Assembly (NCBI RefSeq): GCF_005497185.1
Contig: NZ_RJTN01000005.1
Span: 156,401-220,400, forward strand
Length of the DNA stretch: 64,000 nt
Reading direction: 5' to 3'
Source of the DNA: Pectobacterium polonicum
Lineage (GTDB): Bacteria > Pseudomonadota > Gammaproteobacteria > Enterobacterales > Enterobacteriaceae
Of the stretch, positions 14,807-26,393 are shown in pieces. The first letter of the stretch is position 1; the number at the start of each line of letters is the position of its first letter. The translations under genes and the position numbers were made by a program. The notes below the pieces were generated by a model. The model searched no databases. It was not told where the DNA came from and saw only the letters and a list, made by a program, of their open reading frames with translations.

Positions 14807-16174
14807 TTAGTGCCTGATGGTCTTGTTATTGGCTAATGACGTTGTTGCAGGCTGAAACCGAGCCGCCAGTTCCAGAATATCTTTCTCGTTCAGCGTACCC
14901 GCCGTATAGCGCAGTAATAACCATGCCTGAAGCCAACTGTATTTCGCTTCCGCCAGCTCTCGTCGAGCGTTATACCAATCCTGTTCAGCCAGCAGGATAT
15001 CCAGATTAATACGTTCACCGCCCGCCACGCTCAACCGTGTGGCGTTAACGGCTTCTTGCGCCGACGAGGCTGTCATTTGCCAGGCTTTGATTTTCGCCGA
15101 ACCGTTATTGTACAGATTGTAATATTTTTTCAACTCCGCCAACGTTTGCTTGGTTTGATCGTCCAACTCCGCCTGGCTTTGCTGATATTCCGCCGCCGCC
15201 TGCCGCATCGATGCCGAGACGGAGCCACCGGAATAAAGCGGGACATTCAACTGTAAACCAACGCTCTGTGTGTCGTATTTCTGATTGTAGTTATATTCAC
15301 TTTCCGAACGGCTATTGCGCGACGATGCCACCAGCGACAGCGTAGGTAAATGGCCAGCTCGACTGCGTTCGATTTCATAACGGCTGACCGCCAGCCCTTC
15401 GCGCTGCGTCGCCAGTTTGGCATTGTGCTGCACGGCAAGATCGCGCCACTGCGCTAACGTCTGCTTATCTGATTCCACAGACGGCAGTTGCGCGAGCGTC
15501 AGAGGATGTAGCGCTGCAATATCCAGCGTTGTGCCTGTCATATTTTCCAGATCGGTGATTGCAGCATCCAGATTGTCTTGCTGCTCAATGCGCTGCGCTT
15601 CAGTCAGCGTAAAGCGCGCCTCCGTTTCACGCACATCCGTTAACGTGCCTTCTCCCGCCAGCAGGAGGCGTTGATTCAGCGCCAGCTGTTCCTGATAGGC
15701 ACGCTGCTGCGCATCCAGCAATTGCAGCTTTTCCTGCGCCAACAGCGCACTACTCCAGGCTTGATATAGCCGCACCATCAGGTCCTGGCTGCGATCGCGA
15801 AAACGCTGATCGGCCATCAACGTGCGGGCAACACCCTGTTGATAACGCGCCCAGGACGCATAGTCCAGCAGCGGCTGACGCAGCGATAGCGTCGACGTGT
15901 AGCTGTTATAATCGCGTTTTAACGTGTTGCCAGTGAAGCTATCCGTTTGGGTGACTTTGGAGTGGCTACTGTTGGCACTATATCCATATTGGAGATTTGG
16001 GAGCAGATTAGCCCGCCCGATCGTCTCCTCTTCCTGGCCGGCTGCTCGCTCGAACCCCGCCGCACGAAACTGGGCGTCGTTGCGCAGCGCCAACTCCCAG
16101 GCATCAAGCAGCCCTAATGCGTTAACGCCTGAAGAAAGGAGCCCAAACAGCACGATTATCGCGATCCTTTGCAT
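14807..16174 (-). CDS. prtF: Type I secretion outer-membrane protein PrtF (TolC family)
   Basis: A protein of 455 residues with a signal peptide (MQRIAIIVLFGLLSSGVNA) and the TolC-family layout of two helical repeats: AWELALRNDAQFRAAG near the N-terminus and YNQKYDTQSVGLQLNVPLYSGG in the second half. It forms the trimeric channel for protease export with PrtD and PrtE. It starts 2 bases after the prtE stop and ends the prt operon, facing the tailocin cluster in the same direction. Confidence 0.93.
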   Translation of the reverse strand: MQRIAIIVLFGLLSSGVNALGLLDAWELALRNDAQFRAAGFERAAGQEEETIGRANLLPNLQYGYSANSSHSKVTQTDSFTGNTLKRDYNSYTSTLSLRQPLLDYASWARYQQGVARTLMADQRFRDRSQDLMVRLYQAWSSALLAQEKLQLLDAQQRAYQEQLALNQRLLLAGEGTLTDVRETEARFTLTEAQRIEQQDNLDAAITDLENMTGTTLDIAALHPLTLAQLPSVESDKQTLAQWRDLAVQHNAKLATQREGLAVSRYEIERSRAGHLPTLSLVASSRNSRSESEYNYNQKYDTQSVGLQLNVPLYSGGSVSASMRQAAAEYQQSQAELDDQTKQTLAELKKYYNLYNNGSAKIKAWQMTASSAQEAVNATRLSVAGGERINLDILLAEQDWYNARRELAEAKYSWLQAWLLLRYTAGTLNEKDILELAARFQPATTSLANNKTIRH

Positions 16175-16176
16175 GA

Positions 16177-17526
16177 TTACTCTTCCGTTAGTGCCAGATG
16201 CAGGCGATCCATTAAAGGCTTAAAGAGATAATTGACGAACGACCGCTCTCCGGTACGGACAAACCCCTGTACCGGCATGCCCGGTTTGACTTCCAGCCCC
16301 TCCAGAGCACGTTTCCCTGCCTCATCCACCTGAACGCGCAGGCTGTAATAGGGAGAGCCGTCCCGTTCATCCAGCAGGCGATCGGCGGACAACAGTTCGA
16401 CGGTTCCCGCTACGCGCGGCGTCGTGCTTTGGTTAAACGCAACGAACTGAAGCTCAACGGGTAACCCCGGCCAGACTTTATCGACCAATTCAACGGGAAG
16501 GCGTGCATCCACCTGTAAAGGCTGATCGTCCGGTACGATCTCCAGAAGCGTCTGTCCCGGCGCAATAACACCACCTTCTGTAAATACCTTCAACCCGACC
16601 ACCGTCCCGGAAACGGGCGCACGCATCTGGATATTCGCCAAATTGAAATCGGCTTTTTCCTTCTTGCTACCCACATCGCTCAGCAGTGCCCGGACTTCTG
16701 CCAGCTCGCTGTTTACTTCTTTGTCGTATTCTTGTTGGCGCTGGGCGATCAGCAGCGTTTGTTGCTCAATGTCACGGCGGGTGCGATTAATCTCTCCCGC
16801 CAACTGCGCGATATCACCGTTAAGCTGCGCCAGCAGACGTTCGTTCTCCAGCATTTTGTTGCGCGGCACATAGTTTTCCGCCGCCAGTGAACGTAGCCCT
16901 TGTAGCTGTTGTTCCAGCGTTTCCCGCTGCTTCTGCTTGCTGGCCATCACCTGACGCTGTGCGCTGAGCGATGCCTCCATACCCGCAATACTCGTGCGCA
17001 TCCCTTCTGCCTCAAGCCTAAGCGACTGCTGGCGGCTGTGCAGTAAATCGCGCTGTAATGCCGTAATCACGTTCATCTCTGGCTTTTCCGCTAGCGGTTG
17101 CAGACGGGGCGTCATCACCATGTCATTCAAGCGCTGCTGTTCAGCAAGCAGCCGACCTTCCCGCGCGACTAACTGTAAATACTGACCATCCAGACCTTCA
17201 CTCGCCGAACGTGCATCAACCTCATTCAGCGTTAACAAAATCTGACCGACCTCCACCTTGTCGCCGTCTTTAACCTGAATTTTATCGACGATACCGCCCT
17301 GATTGTGCTGAACAACTTTGCGATTGCCAGAAATCACGACGCTGCCATTGACCATGACGCCCTTGTCCAGCGGTGCAAACAGTGCCCACAGGAGAAAACC
17401 GCCGAACCCGGCGAGCACCAGCAACCATCCCAGACGCACGGCACGTTTTTCATCGCGCCGCGCCGTCTGGTTCATACTATCTTCGCTTATTTCTGATGCG
17501 GACATGTCTTTCCCTGTATTCGTCAT
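16177..17526 (-). CDS. prtE: Type I secretion membrane-fusion protein PrtE (HlyD family)
   Basis: A protein of 449 residues, nearly the same length as the Dickeya homologue. One membrane segment (WLLVLAGFGGFLLWALFAP, about 34-52) is followed by the lipoyl-like half GNRKVVQHNQGGIVDKIQV, a long coiled coil and the C-terminal RTGERSFVNYLFKPLMDR. It bridges PrtD in the inner membrane to PrtF. It lies 6 bases after prtD. Confidence 0.95.
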   Translation of the reverse strand: MTNTGKDMSASEISEDSMNQTARRDEKRAVRLGWLLVLAGFGGFLLWALFAPLDKGVMVNGSVVISGNRKVVQHNQGGIVDKIQVKDGDKVEVGQILLTLNEVDARSASEGLDGQYLQLVAREGRLLAEQQRLNDMVMTPRLQPLAEKPEMNVITALQRDLLHSRQQSLRLEAEGMRTSIAGMEASLSAQRQVMASKQKQRETLEQQLQGLRSLAAENYVPRNKMLENERLLAQLNGDIAQLAGEINRTRRDIEQQTLLIAQRQQEYDKEVNSELAEVRALLSDVGSKKEKADFNLANIQMRAPVSGTVVGLKVFTEGGVIAPGQTLLEIVPDDQPLQVDARLPVELVDKVWPGLPVELQFVAFNQSTTPRVAGTVELLSADRLLDERDGSPYYSLRVQVDEAGKRALEGLEVKPGMPVQGFVRTGERSFVNYLFKPLMDRLHLALTEE

Positions 17527-17532
17527 TCCCTG

Positions 17533-19260
17533 TTACGGCTGGACAGCGGCAGCAGGTGTCATTTGTGCTTGATTAGCGGCACGACGCGGCTGCAATTCGC
17601 TTAGAATGTCGCGTGCAGGCCCAAAACGCTGTTGTCTGCCTTGGTTAAGAACCAGAATTTTATGCGCCAACGTGGTTAATGCAGGACGATGCGTAATCAG
17701 TACCACCGTCGCTCCCCGCTTTTGAAGATGCGAGATCGCCTGCGCCAGCGCCATTTCACCTTCGTTGTCGAGGCTGGAGTTCGGCTCATCGAGTACCAGC
17801 AGGCAGGGCTCGCCATACACCGCACGTGCCAGCGCGATACGCTGCCGTTGCCCCCCCGACAGTCCGTTGCCGTCAGCGCCAAGAGGCGTGTCATATCCCT
17901 GTGGCTGACTAAGAATCATCTCGTGGACGCCTGCCAGCTTCGCCGCCGCGACAATTTTTTCTGCGTCATGTTCGCCAAAGCGGGAAATATTCTCCGCCAG
18001 CGTGCCTTTAAACAGCTGTACATCTTGTGGCAGGTAACCCATTGCCGGACCAAACACCGTCTTATCTACCTGGCTGAGATCGGCACCATCCAGTCGAACC
18101 TTGCCACGAGTCGGTGCTTGCGTCGCGACCAGTAAACGTGCCAATGTGGATTTTCCTGAGCCTGATGCGCCCAGAATCGCCAGCGTTTCCCCCGCATGAA
18201 GCGAGAAATGGATATCCTGCAATCTTGATGCCCCTTGCGGCGTCTGCAATAACACATTTTCGACGCTAAGCTGGCCAACAGGCGCTGGCAACGCCATCAC
18301 CTCTGCTTTAGGCGGATACGCCGTCATAATTCGATTCAGGCGATGCCAGGCTTGCCGTGCGCTGCTTAACGGTTTCCAAATGCCAATAAACTGATCGATA
18401 GGGCTCAGCACGCGCCCGACAAGAATTGATCCGGCGATCATCATGCCCGGCGTGATTTCACCCTTAATCGCTAACATCGCCCCCACGCCAAGCATCAGCG
18501 ATTGCAGAAAAATGCGCGCATGTTTTGACGCCGCCCCAACAACCGCGGCTCGTTCGCTCGCCAGATTTTGCAGGGTAATAAAGCGATAATGTTGCCCCAA
18601 CCAGCGCCGACGTAAGTTAGGCAGCATCCCCATTGATTCAATCACTTCCGCATTACGCAGTTGCGTATCCGCAAGATGAGTCGCCTGTAACGCTTCATGG
18701 TTTGCTTCTTCCAACGGCGACGTAGTGAGATACTGATTTAACCATGCCAGCAGCAGCAGAACCACCGTTCCCCCTAACGCCAGAAAGCCGAGAACCGGGT
18801 GAATGAGGAACAGCACTAATAAAAAGAAGGGAAACCAGGGAATATCGAAGAAAGCAAACAGTGAATTGCCCGTAATAAACTGCCGTAATAGCGTGAGATC
18901 GTTCAGCGCCTGACCCGCTTTTGCCTCGCCAGCCTCAAGATTGCGTTCAAACGCGGCGTTGAAGACCTGCTGATTCAACTGTAGATCGATCCGCGTACCG
19001 AGTCGAACGACAACCAGACTCCGCACCCATTCGAGCGCCGCCATGAATATACCCAGACCAGCAATCAGCAGCGTGAGCATCAGCAAGGTCGTACCATTCC
19101 CTGAAGCCAGTACGCGGTCGTAAACCTGAAGCATATAGAGAGAAGGCGACAGCATCAGTATATTAACGATGGCGCTGAACATCCCAATGCTCCAAAAGCT
19201 GCGCCGGAAAGGACGCAGTATACTCAACAACGAACGTTCCTTATTTGATAGTTGACTCAC
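17533..19260 (-). CDS. prtD: Type I secretion ABC transporter PrtD
   Basis: A protein of 575 residues, the exact length known for Dickeya PrtD. An N-terminal six-helix membrane domain (about 20-300) is followed by an ATPase with Walker [10 protein letters not shown], signature LSGGQRQR and Walker B LLVLDEP. It exports PrtW, recognising its C-terminal signal. It follows inh after 17 bases and begins the three-gene export unit. Confidence 0.96.
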   Translation of the reverse strand: MSQLSNKERSLLSILRPFRRSFWSIGMFSAIVNILMLSPSLYMLQVYDRVLASGNGTTLLMLTLLIAGLGIFMAALEWVRSLVVVRLGTRIDLQLNQQVFNAAFERNLEAGEAKAGQALNDLTLLRQFITGNSLFAFFDIPWFPFFLLVLFLIHPVLGFLALGGTVVLLLLAWLNQYLTTSPLEEANHEALQATHLADTQLRNAEVIESMGMLPNLRRRWLGQHYRFITLQNLASERAAVVGAASKHARIFLQSLMLGVGAMLAIKGEITPGMMIAGSILVGRVLSPIDQFIGIWKPLSSARQAWHRLNRIMTAYPPKAEVMALPAPVGQLSVENVLLQTPQGASRLQDIHFSLHAGETLAILGASGSGKSTLARLLVATQAPTRGKVRLDGADLSQVDKTVFGPAMGYLPQDVQLFKGTLAENISRFGEHDAEKIVAAAKLAGVHEMILSQPQGYDTPLGADGNGLSGGQRQRIALARAVYGEPCLLVLDEPNSSLDNEGEMALAQAISHLQKRGATVVLITHRPALTTLAHKILVLNQGRQQRFGPARDILSELQPRRAANQAQMTPAAAVQP

Positions 19261-19277
19261 TGCGTTTGCCTCTCCTG

Positions 19278-19640
19278 TCAGGACTGTTTGTGCATCGTCC
19301 GTGTACTACCATCAGGCAATATCAGCGTATAGCCCTCTTTTTCCTTGCTAAAGAACACGACGGACTGCCCCTGCTCTTTCGTCAGCGTGATACCATCCGG
19401 CGTCGGCCGCCAGCCTACGGGAACATCGGATAACAGCGCTTTTAAACATTGAGCATCACCGTCAAGACGCCAGGTGCTATCCACTAACGGCGTATTGTGC
19501 AGCACAACCTCACACTGCTGTTCCCCGCCACGCAATTGCCATACGCCGCTTAGCTCACTTGCTGAAGGTAATTTCAGACTACTTGCCATACATCCTCCGC
19601 TTATTGCACTTAACAGCGCCGCGATGATTAATTTTTTCAT
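19278..19640 (-). CDS. inh: Periplasmic metalloprotease inhibitor Inh
   Basis: A protein of 120 residues with a signal peptide ([19 protein letters not shown]) and the Inh/Omp19 fold: [20 protein letters not shown], a second cysteine in DAQCLKAL (likely disulfide) and a Thr/Leu-rich barrel end. It binds the serralysin active site to protect the periplasm. A longer frame from 19769 exists but would run into prtW and bury the signal peptide, so 19640 was chosen. A terminator-like hairpin lies between prtW and this gene. Confidence 0.93.
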   Translation of the reverse strand: MKKLIIAALLSAISGGCMASSLKLPSASELSGVWQLRGGEQQCEVVLHNTPLVDSTWRLDGDAQCLKALLSDVPVGWRPTPDGITLTKEQGQSVVFFSKEKEGYTLILPDGSTRTMHKQS

Positions 19641-19662
19641 AGTGGCCCCAACTCGATAACAG

Positions 19663-19684
19663 AAAAGGACGGGTTTCCCCGCCC
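19663..19684 (-). terminator. Intra-operon terminator between prtW and inh
   Basis: On the minus strand, GGGCGGG and CCCGTCC pair (one G-T wobble) around GAAA and are followed by TTTT. It lies 8 bases after the prtW stop and 22 before the inh start. It would make protease mRNA more abundant than inhibitor and exporter mRNA. Confidence 0.75.
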
Positions 19685-19692
19685 TTGCTACA

Positions 19693-21633
<1,941 letters not shown>

Positions 21634-23733
21634 TTATGGCATATCCCGCTGTTCAATCGGGAAGACAGGCAGCGCAGCCAGCAGTTGTGCACCATAACCT
21701 TTCGTCAGCAATCGCCTGTCATAAATGACAATTTCACCAAAGCAATCATGGCTACGAATAAGACGCCCAACTTGTTGGATAAGATTAAACGATGCGCTGG
21801 GCAAACTCTGTACGATAAACGGGTGCCGTTTGAGGCTTTTTAGCCATTCGCCTTCCGTCAAAATCACCGGGCTGTCGATGGGCGGAAACGCTATTTTATG
21901 GATATGCACCTGAGAAAGTAGCTCCCCTTTCAGATCCAACCCTTCCGCAAACGACTGTAAGCCAATCAGCACGCTGGTCTGGCCTTCTTGTACCCGCTGA
22001 CGATGTAACTCGACCAGTCTGTAGCGCGGCTTATCTCCCTGAACCAGTAGCATCAGGCGTAAATCGGTGACCTGTGTCAGAAAGAGTTGCATGGCACGCT
22101 GGCTGGCAAACAGCATCAACATACCTTTATGCTTATCCTGTTTTAACTCCGCGCGGAAAAATTGTGCCATTTCAGCAATATGCTGCGCTTCTGATTCCAT
22201 CAGCGGTTCATAACGCATCCTGGGAATGACCAGACGCCCCTGTTCACGGTGATTGAACGGTGAGTCCAGCGCGATAAACGTGTCCCCTTCCTGTTCGCCC
22301 AAACCGGAAAGTTCCTGTATGCGCGCAAAGCTGTTCAGCGAACGCAACGTGGCCGATGTCACCACCACATGCGACACCTTACTCCACAGCAGCCTTTCAA
22401 GCTGATCGCAAACGCGAATTCCCGCGCAGTGCAGGTGAAGATGCGGCTGGTTATCACGCATTTCCCGCGTAATCCATTTAGAAACCGGTGCGTTCGACGA
22501 TTTTTCCATCGCCGCCAGCCGCCATAGCTTGCTCATCGACTCAAAGTAACCTTGCTGGCGGCTCATTTTCAGCAACGCGTGATAGACCCGCACCACGTCA
22601 TGCTTGCCGGTTTTTTCGCTGAGGTCGTTGAGCATATACTCCACCAACGCTCGTAGCGTATCGGTCAGCTTGAACAATCGCACACAGAGCTCACGCATTT
22701 CATCGGGCATTTTTCCCATCGCAAAGCGGTATTCTGTTTCCTGCCCGTCATGCGGCAAAAACAGCCCGCACATTTGTGAGAAAGACAGTACACATTCACG
22801 GATCTCCTCACAGTGGCTGGTTAGCCGTTCACTGTTAGCGAGGCGCGGTGGCGATTTTGGCGCGAATTGCGCCATACACTGCCCGATGAGCTGCACCAAC
22901 TGTTCCATTTGCGCCATCATATAGGCAGGATGAATATCACCGGACATCTCCAGCGTATCGCGGGCAACGTCGGGAATATGGTGCCCTTCATCAAGCACCA
23001 GCAGTAAATTCTTAGGGGGAGGAAGTACCGACTCACTCTCCATCGCCGCCATCACCAGCGCATGGTTAGTGACGACGACATCCGCCTGTTCGATCTCACG
23101 CCGTGCGATGAAAAACGGACACTCGCGGTAATAATGACAGTTGTGCGCAAGGCAGTTCGCTTTATCCGTACACAGTTTTTGCCACAGGCTATCATCAATC
23201 GAGTCCTGATAATGATCGCGCAGCCCGTCCCAGACGTGGCCTTGCAGTGCTTTTTCAAGCTTTACACAGACGCGTTCTTCTTCTTTACTGGCAGACAGCC
23301 GTTCATCATCCAGGAAGAGCGGTAAATCCCCCTGCGCGTCGGGATCGGTTGCCAGCATTGCCAAATTACGCGGGCAAATATAACGACGCCGGCCAAATGC
23401 AGCGGTAAATTTCAGTTCGGGAATAAATTTCTGCAACAACGGCAAATCTTTGCTGTAAATCTGATCCTGCAACGCCACATTCGCGGTGCTGACCACCAGC
23501 GTTTTATCTTCCGCACGCCCGACAGCAATCCCAGGAATAAGGTAAGAAAGCGTTTTCCCGACGCCAGTAGGTGCTTCAATAGCCAGATGGCGCGGGTAAT
23601 CACCCGCCAGCGTTTTCGCCACTTCGGCAATCATCTGTCGCTGGGGAACGCGGGAAATAAAATCCGGGATTTGCTCTTGCAGGGCCTTATACCATTGACC
23701 AATCTGCAACTTTATTGCGGGGGACAGCGTCAT
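21634..23733 (-). CDS. dinG: ATP-dependent DNA helicase DinG
   Basis: A protein of 699 residues, very similar throughout to E. coli DinG. Walker A is APTGVGKT (54-61), Walker B DEGH (248-251). The four iron-sulfur cysteines fall at 120, 194, 199 and 205, the same numbers as in E. coli. It is a 5'-3' XPD-type helicase acting on D-loops and R-loops and is SOS-associated. The frame is open further upstream, but the start MTLSPAIKLQ aligns with the family, so 23733 was chosen over 23766. Confidence 0.96.
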   Translation of the reverse strand: MTLSPAIKLQIGQWYKALQEQIPDFISRVPQRQMIAEVAKTLAGDYPRHLAIEAPTGVGKTLSYLIPGIAVGRAEDKTLVVSTANVALQDQIYSKDLPLLQKFIPELKFTAAFGRRRYICPRNLAMLATDPDAQGDLPLFLDDERLSASKEEERVCVKLEKALQGHVWDGLRDHYQDSIDDSLWQKLCTDKANCLAHNCHYYRECPFFIARREIEQADVVVTNHALVMAAMESESVLPPPKNLLLVLDEGHHIPDVARDTLEMSGDIHPAYMMAQMEQLVQLIGQCMAQFAPKSPPRLANSERLTSHCEEIRECVLSFSQMCGLFLPHDGQETEYRFAMGKMPDEMRELCVRLFKLTDTLRALVEYMLNDLSEKTGKHDVVRVYHALLKMSRQQGYFESMSKLWRLAAMEKSSNAPVSKWITREMRDNQPHLHLHCAGIRVCDQLERLLWSKVSHVVVTSATLRSLNSFARIQELSGLGEQEGDTFIALDSPFNHREQGRLVIPRMRYEPLMESEAQHIAEMAQFFRAELKQDKHKGMLMLFASQRAMQLFLTQVTDLRLMLLVQGDKPRYRLVELHRQRVQEGQTSVLIGLQSFAEGLDLKGELLSQVHIHKIAFPPIDSPVILTEGEWLKSLKRHPFIVQSLPSASFNLIQQVGRLIRSHDCFGEIVIYDRRLLTKGYGAQLLAALPVFPIEQRDMP

Positions 23734-23914
23734 GCATACTCTATATCTATGTAATCTGACCACCATTGTCCCACAGACGCCCGGCGGCGTCAGCCGATAT
23801 CACGTTCGCAATGATTCCGGCCTCGACAATCTTTCGTCCAGCGATTAGGGTAAAACCCTGCCCTTGCCATGAGCGGTAAACGCTATCTTCGATAAACAAT
23901 AGCTTCGGTAAATT

Positions 23915-24748
23915 ATGTCTTCAGTTCATGCTATCAACCAGTCGTACTGGTTTTCTTCTCGATTACCGCATGTTGAAAGCCGTACCACGCGCAACAGTCG
24001 CCAGGCCTATAAAACACACAGTCATGCGCAATTCTCGATTGGCGCGATCGAACACGGCGAAACGCTTTGCCATTACCGCAACGAAACGCATCACCTACAG
24101 ATTGGCGATCTGATCTTTATCGATCCCCAGCAGCCGCACAGCTGTAACCCGCTTCCTGGGAAAACGCGTAGCTACCACATGCTTTATCTGGATGCAGAGT
24201 GGTGTCTCGACCAGATCGCAACGCATTGTGGCTATCAGGCAGATAGCGTGCGTTGCAACTGTATCGTACTGCACGATCCGGCGCTGTTTATACGCTATCA
24301 GCACGTAGTCACCCTGCTGTATCAGGGCGACATCACGTCGGCAGACAACCAGCTAAAAACGATGCTGGAGCCCATTTGGCAACAATACTGCCTGCCAGAA
24401 CCCTTATTAGCCCATCACCCATCGCAAACCACAACGCTGCACGTACGCGAACGTCTGTTGAATAATTTACAAGAATCCCCGTCACTGGAAACGCTGGCAG
24501 ATGAGCTGAATCTACGCCGCGAAACCATCGTGCGGCAGTTTCGTCACGATACCGGTATTACACCGATGGCATTCCTTAATAACGCGCGTATTGAGTATGC
24601 CAAATCGCTGATGAAACAAGGTACGCCGCTGGTTGATGCCAGCTATCAAAGCGGCTTCTGCGATCAAAGCCATTTTCACAAAACGTTTGTGCAATACACC
24701 GCAGCCACACCGGGTCAGTACGCGCGATCAATATTTGACAATAAATAG
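23915..24748 (+). CDS. AraC-family transcriptional regulator
   Basis: A protein of 277 residues. The N-terminal cupin-type sensor part has THSHAQFSIGAIEHGETLCHYRNE and LIFIDPQQPHSCNP, each read in pieces. The C-terminal AraC domain has two helix-turn-helix motifs (LETLADELNLRRETIVRQFRHDTG and the later DQSHFHKTFVQYTAATPGQY). It lies 52 bases before a LysE-family exporter in the same direction, so it probably controls that exporter. The effector is unknown. It is divergent from dinG across 181 bp. Confidence 0.88.
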   Translation: MSSVHAINQSYWFSSRLPHVESRTTRNSRQAYKTHSHAQFSIGAIEHGETLCHYRNETHHLQIGDLIFIDPQQPHSCNPLPGKTRSYHMLYLDAEWCLDQIATHCGYQADSVRCNCIVLHDPALFIRYQHVVTLLYQGDITSADNQLKTMLEPIWQQYCLPEPLLAHHPSQTTTLHVRERLLNNLQESPSLETLADELNLRRETIVRQFRHDTGITPMAFLNNARIEYAKSLMKQGTPLVDASYQSGFCDQSHFHKTFVQYTAATPGQYARSIFDNK

Positions 24749-24800
24749 CCGAAAACCTTGTCTAGACTGGCTTCGATTATTTATCGAGGTCAGAAATATC

Positions 24801-25448
24801 ATGTTTATCAATCCCCTTTTTTCCGCCGATTCTCTTTTCCCTACCCATTTTCCTGCACTGGCGCTGGCACATTTTGTGGCGCTATTGAGCCCTGGCCCGG
24901 ATTTCTTTCTGTTGACGGCCTACGCCATTCGCTACCGGCTGCGTGGTAGCGCGGGAATCTGTCTGGGCATCGCGCTGGGAAATGGCATTTATATCCTGCT
25001 GGCGGCGATCGGCTGGGCAGGCATCCAGCATTCGCCAACACTTTTTACCGTCATCGAATTGGGCGGTGCGGCTTATCTGATCTGGATTGGCTACCAGCTA
25101 CTGAAAAGTCGTTCTGTCCCGTTGCTACAGGCAGAGCAGCAGTCCAACGGTTGTCCAACGCTGCGCAAACAAATTCTACTGGGGCTCGGTTCGTCACTGC
25201 TGAATCCTAAAAACATGCTGTTCTACATCAGCCTGATGACCAGTATTCTTGGGCCGCATGTGACACCTGCGCAACAATTTGTCAGCGGAAGTTGGATGTT
25301 TTCTATGGTGTTGGTGTGGGATCTGCTCATCGCTGCGCTGATCGCTCGTCCGCGAGTTCAGCAGCGTTTAACGCGCTGGATTAACCCAATTGAGCGCGGT
25401 GCTGGCATCATTTTACTGTTTTTCGGCCTGATGCTTTTATTTCGGTAA
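24801..25448 (+). CDS. LysE/RhtB-family amino acid exporter
   Basis: A protein of 215 residues with about six membrane segments and the family landmarks FVALLSPGPDFFLLTAYAIR, GIALGNGIYILLAAIG and the LLNPKNMLFY loop. The frame opens at 24633, but that start lies within the regulator gene; the ATG at 24801 behind GAGGTCAG is preferred. It most likely exports an amino acid or analogue under control of the AraC gene just upstream. Confidence 0.9.
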   Translation: MFINPLFSADSLFPTHFPALALAHFVALLSPGPDFFLLTAYAIRYRLRGSAGICLGIALGNGIYILLAAIGWAGIQHSPTLFTVIELGGAAYLIWIGYQLLKSRSVPLLQAEQQSNGCPTLRKQILLGLGSSLLNPKNMLFYISLMTSILGPHVTPAQQFVSGSWMFSMVLVWDLLIAALIARPRVQQRLTRWINPIERGAGIILLFFGLMLLFR

Positions 25449-25483
25449 TAAAGTGTACTTAAAAAGTGAGAAGCGTTTCGGCC

Positions 25484-25511
25484 TTGTTTCATGGGCTGAA
25501 GGCATTATAAT
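25484..25511 (+). promoter_or_regulatory. Sigma-70 promoter for the small membrane protein gene
   Basis: TTGTTT (25484-25489) and a perfect TATAAT (25506-25511) are 16 bases apart, 29 bases before the ATG at 25540. It is the clearest unassisted promoter seen in the window. Confidence 0.75.
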
Positions 25512-25539
25512 TCGGAGCAGTTAACAAAAGGATAACCTG

Positions 25540-25647
25540 ATGACTCTTCAAAAAATCGGCATTATCGGTCTTTTTGCCTTTCTCGCCTTAGGCGGTATGT
25601 CCGGCATGATGCTGGTGGGCTACATTATTATCGAGCACGCGGGCTAA
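25540..25647 (+). CDS. Small single-pass membrane protein, 35 residues
   Basis: The peptide starts MTLQKIGIIGLFAFLALGGM and ends in YIIIEHAG. It is almost entirely one membrane helix with a short charged N-terminus. An AAGGA ribosome site lies 8 bases before the ATG and a strong promoter precedes it, so expression is likely. It reminds me slightly of other small enterobacterial membrane peptides (YoaK type), but the similarity is too weak to name it. It is convergent with idi. Confidence 0.72.
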   Translation: MTLQKIGIIGLFAFLALGGMSGMMLVGYIIIEHAG

Positions 25648-25731
25648 GGCTTTCGACCCACAACGCTGCCTCTACGGCACGAGTGCACGAAACAGTGCCG
25701 CACGGAAACGCGGCAATTAACCTCGCCTTAA

Positions 25732-26286
25732 TTAACCGGATTGTTCAGACTGAAACGTCTGCCAATACTCAGGAATACGCGCGAAAGTCAGCTGGAACCA
25801 GGCCGTAAATTGCTCAGGTGTTGCCACCATTCGCCCTGCTATCTCATCTAGAGACTGGTATTCATAGCTCGACACTTCATCGGGATTGATCTGCGGAACG
25901 TCATCCGTCACGCCAAAGTACACATGTCCCAGTTCATGCTCAATCAACCCGTTATCCAGCGGCAGGCGATAGGTCAACGTAAACATCGGCGTCAGCGCAC
26001 AGCGTAACCCCATCTCTTCATACAAACGGCGGTGTGCCGCCTGTAACGTCTCTTCACCGGGTGCAGGGTGGCTGCAACAGGTATTACTCCATAAACCACC
26101 GCTGTGATATTTCTCTTCTGCCCGCTGCTGTAATAACAACTGCTGACGAGAGTTGAAAATATAGACGGTAATCGCACGGTGTAACGCACCTTTTACGTGC
26201 GCTTCCTGCTTTTCCATGACGCCAGTTGGCCTGTCATTTTCATCAACCAGCACGACTTCAGTCAACGGCATACCTTGTTCCTGCAA
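25732..26286 (-). CDS. idi: Isopentenyl-diphosphate delta-isomerase (type I)
   Basis: A protein of 184 residues. It interconverts isopentenyl and dimethylallyl diphosphate for isoprenoid synthesis. The active-site cysteine is Cys-71 in NTCCSHP (the extra preceding Cys is unusual but not disruptive), and the Nudix-like helix GEETLQAAHRRLYEEMG is at 77-93. HELGHVYFG supplies the later acidic and metal-binding residues. A Met at codon 6 (26271) is an alternative start. It is a single gene, in the same direction as bglX upstream. Confidence 0.93.
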   Translation of the reverse strand: MQEQGMPLTEVVLVDENDRPTGVMEKQEAHVKGALHRAITVYIFNSRQQLLLQQRAEEKYHSGGLWSNTCCSHPAPGEETLQAAHRRLYEEMGLRCALTPMFTLTYRLPLDNGLIEHELGHVYFGVTDDVPQINPDEVSSYEYQSLDEIAGRMVATPEQFTAWFQLTFARIPEYWQTFQSEQSG

Positions 26287-26302
26287 AAGCTTATTCTCCG
26301 GT

Positions 26303-26340
26303 AATCACGCTTTATTTCGAAAATCACACTGTATTTCGGT
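26303..26340. repeat. Two tandem 19-bp repeats upstream of idi
   Basis: AATCACGCTTTATTTCGAA and AATCACACTGTATTTCGGT are adjacent and match at 15 of 19 positions. They lie 17-54 bases upstream of the idi start, in its promoter region. An operator is possible, but nothing else supports it. Confidence 0.5.
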
Positions 26341-26357
26341 AATAACCATTCATGTAT

Positions 26358-26378
26358 TCGCCGCCGGAAGCACCGGCG
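26358..26378 (-). other. Strong GC hairpin after bglX
   Basis: GCCGCCGG and CCGGCGGC form a perfect 8-bp stem around AAGCA, 16 bases after the bglX stop. There is no U-run on either strand, so it is either an mRNA 3' stabiliser or a non-canonical terminator. Confidence 0.55.
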
Positions 26379-26393
26379 GCGAGACGGACTTTA

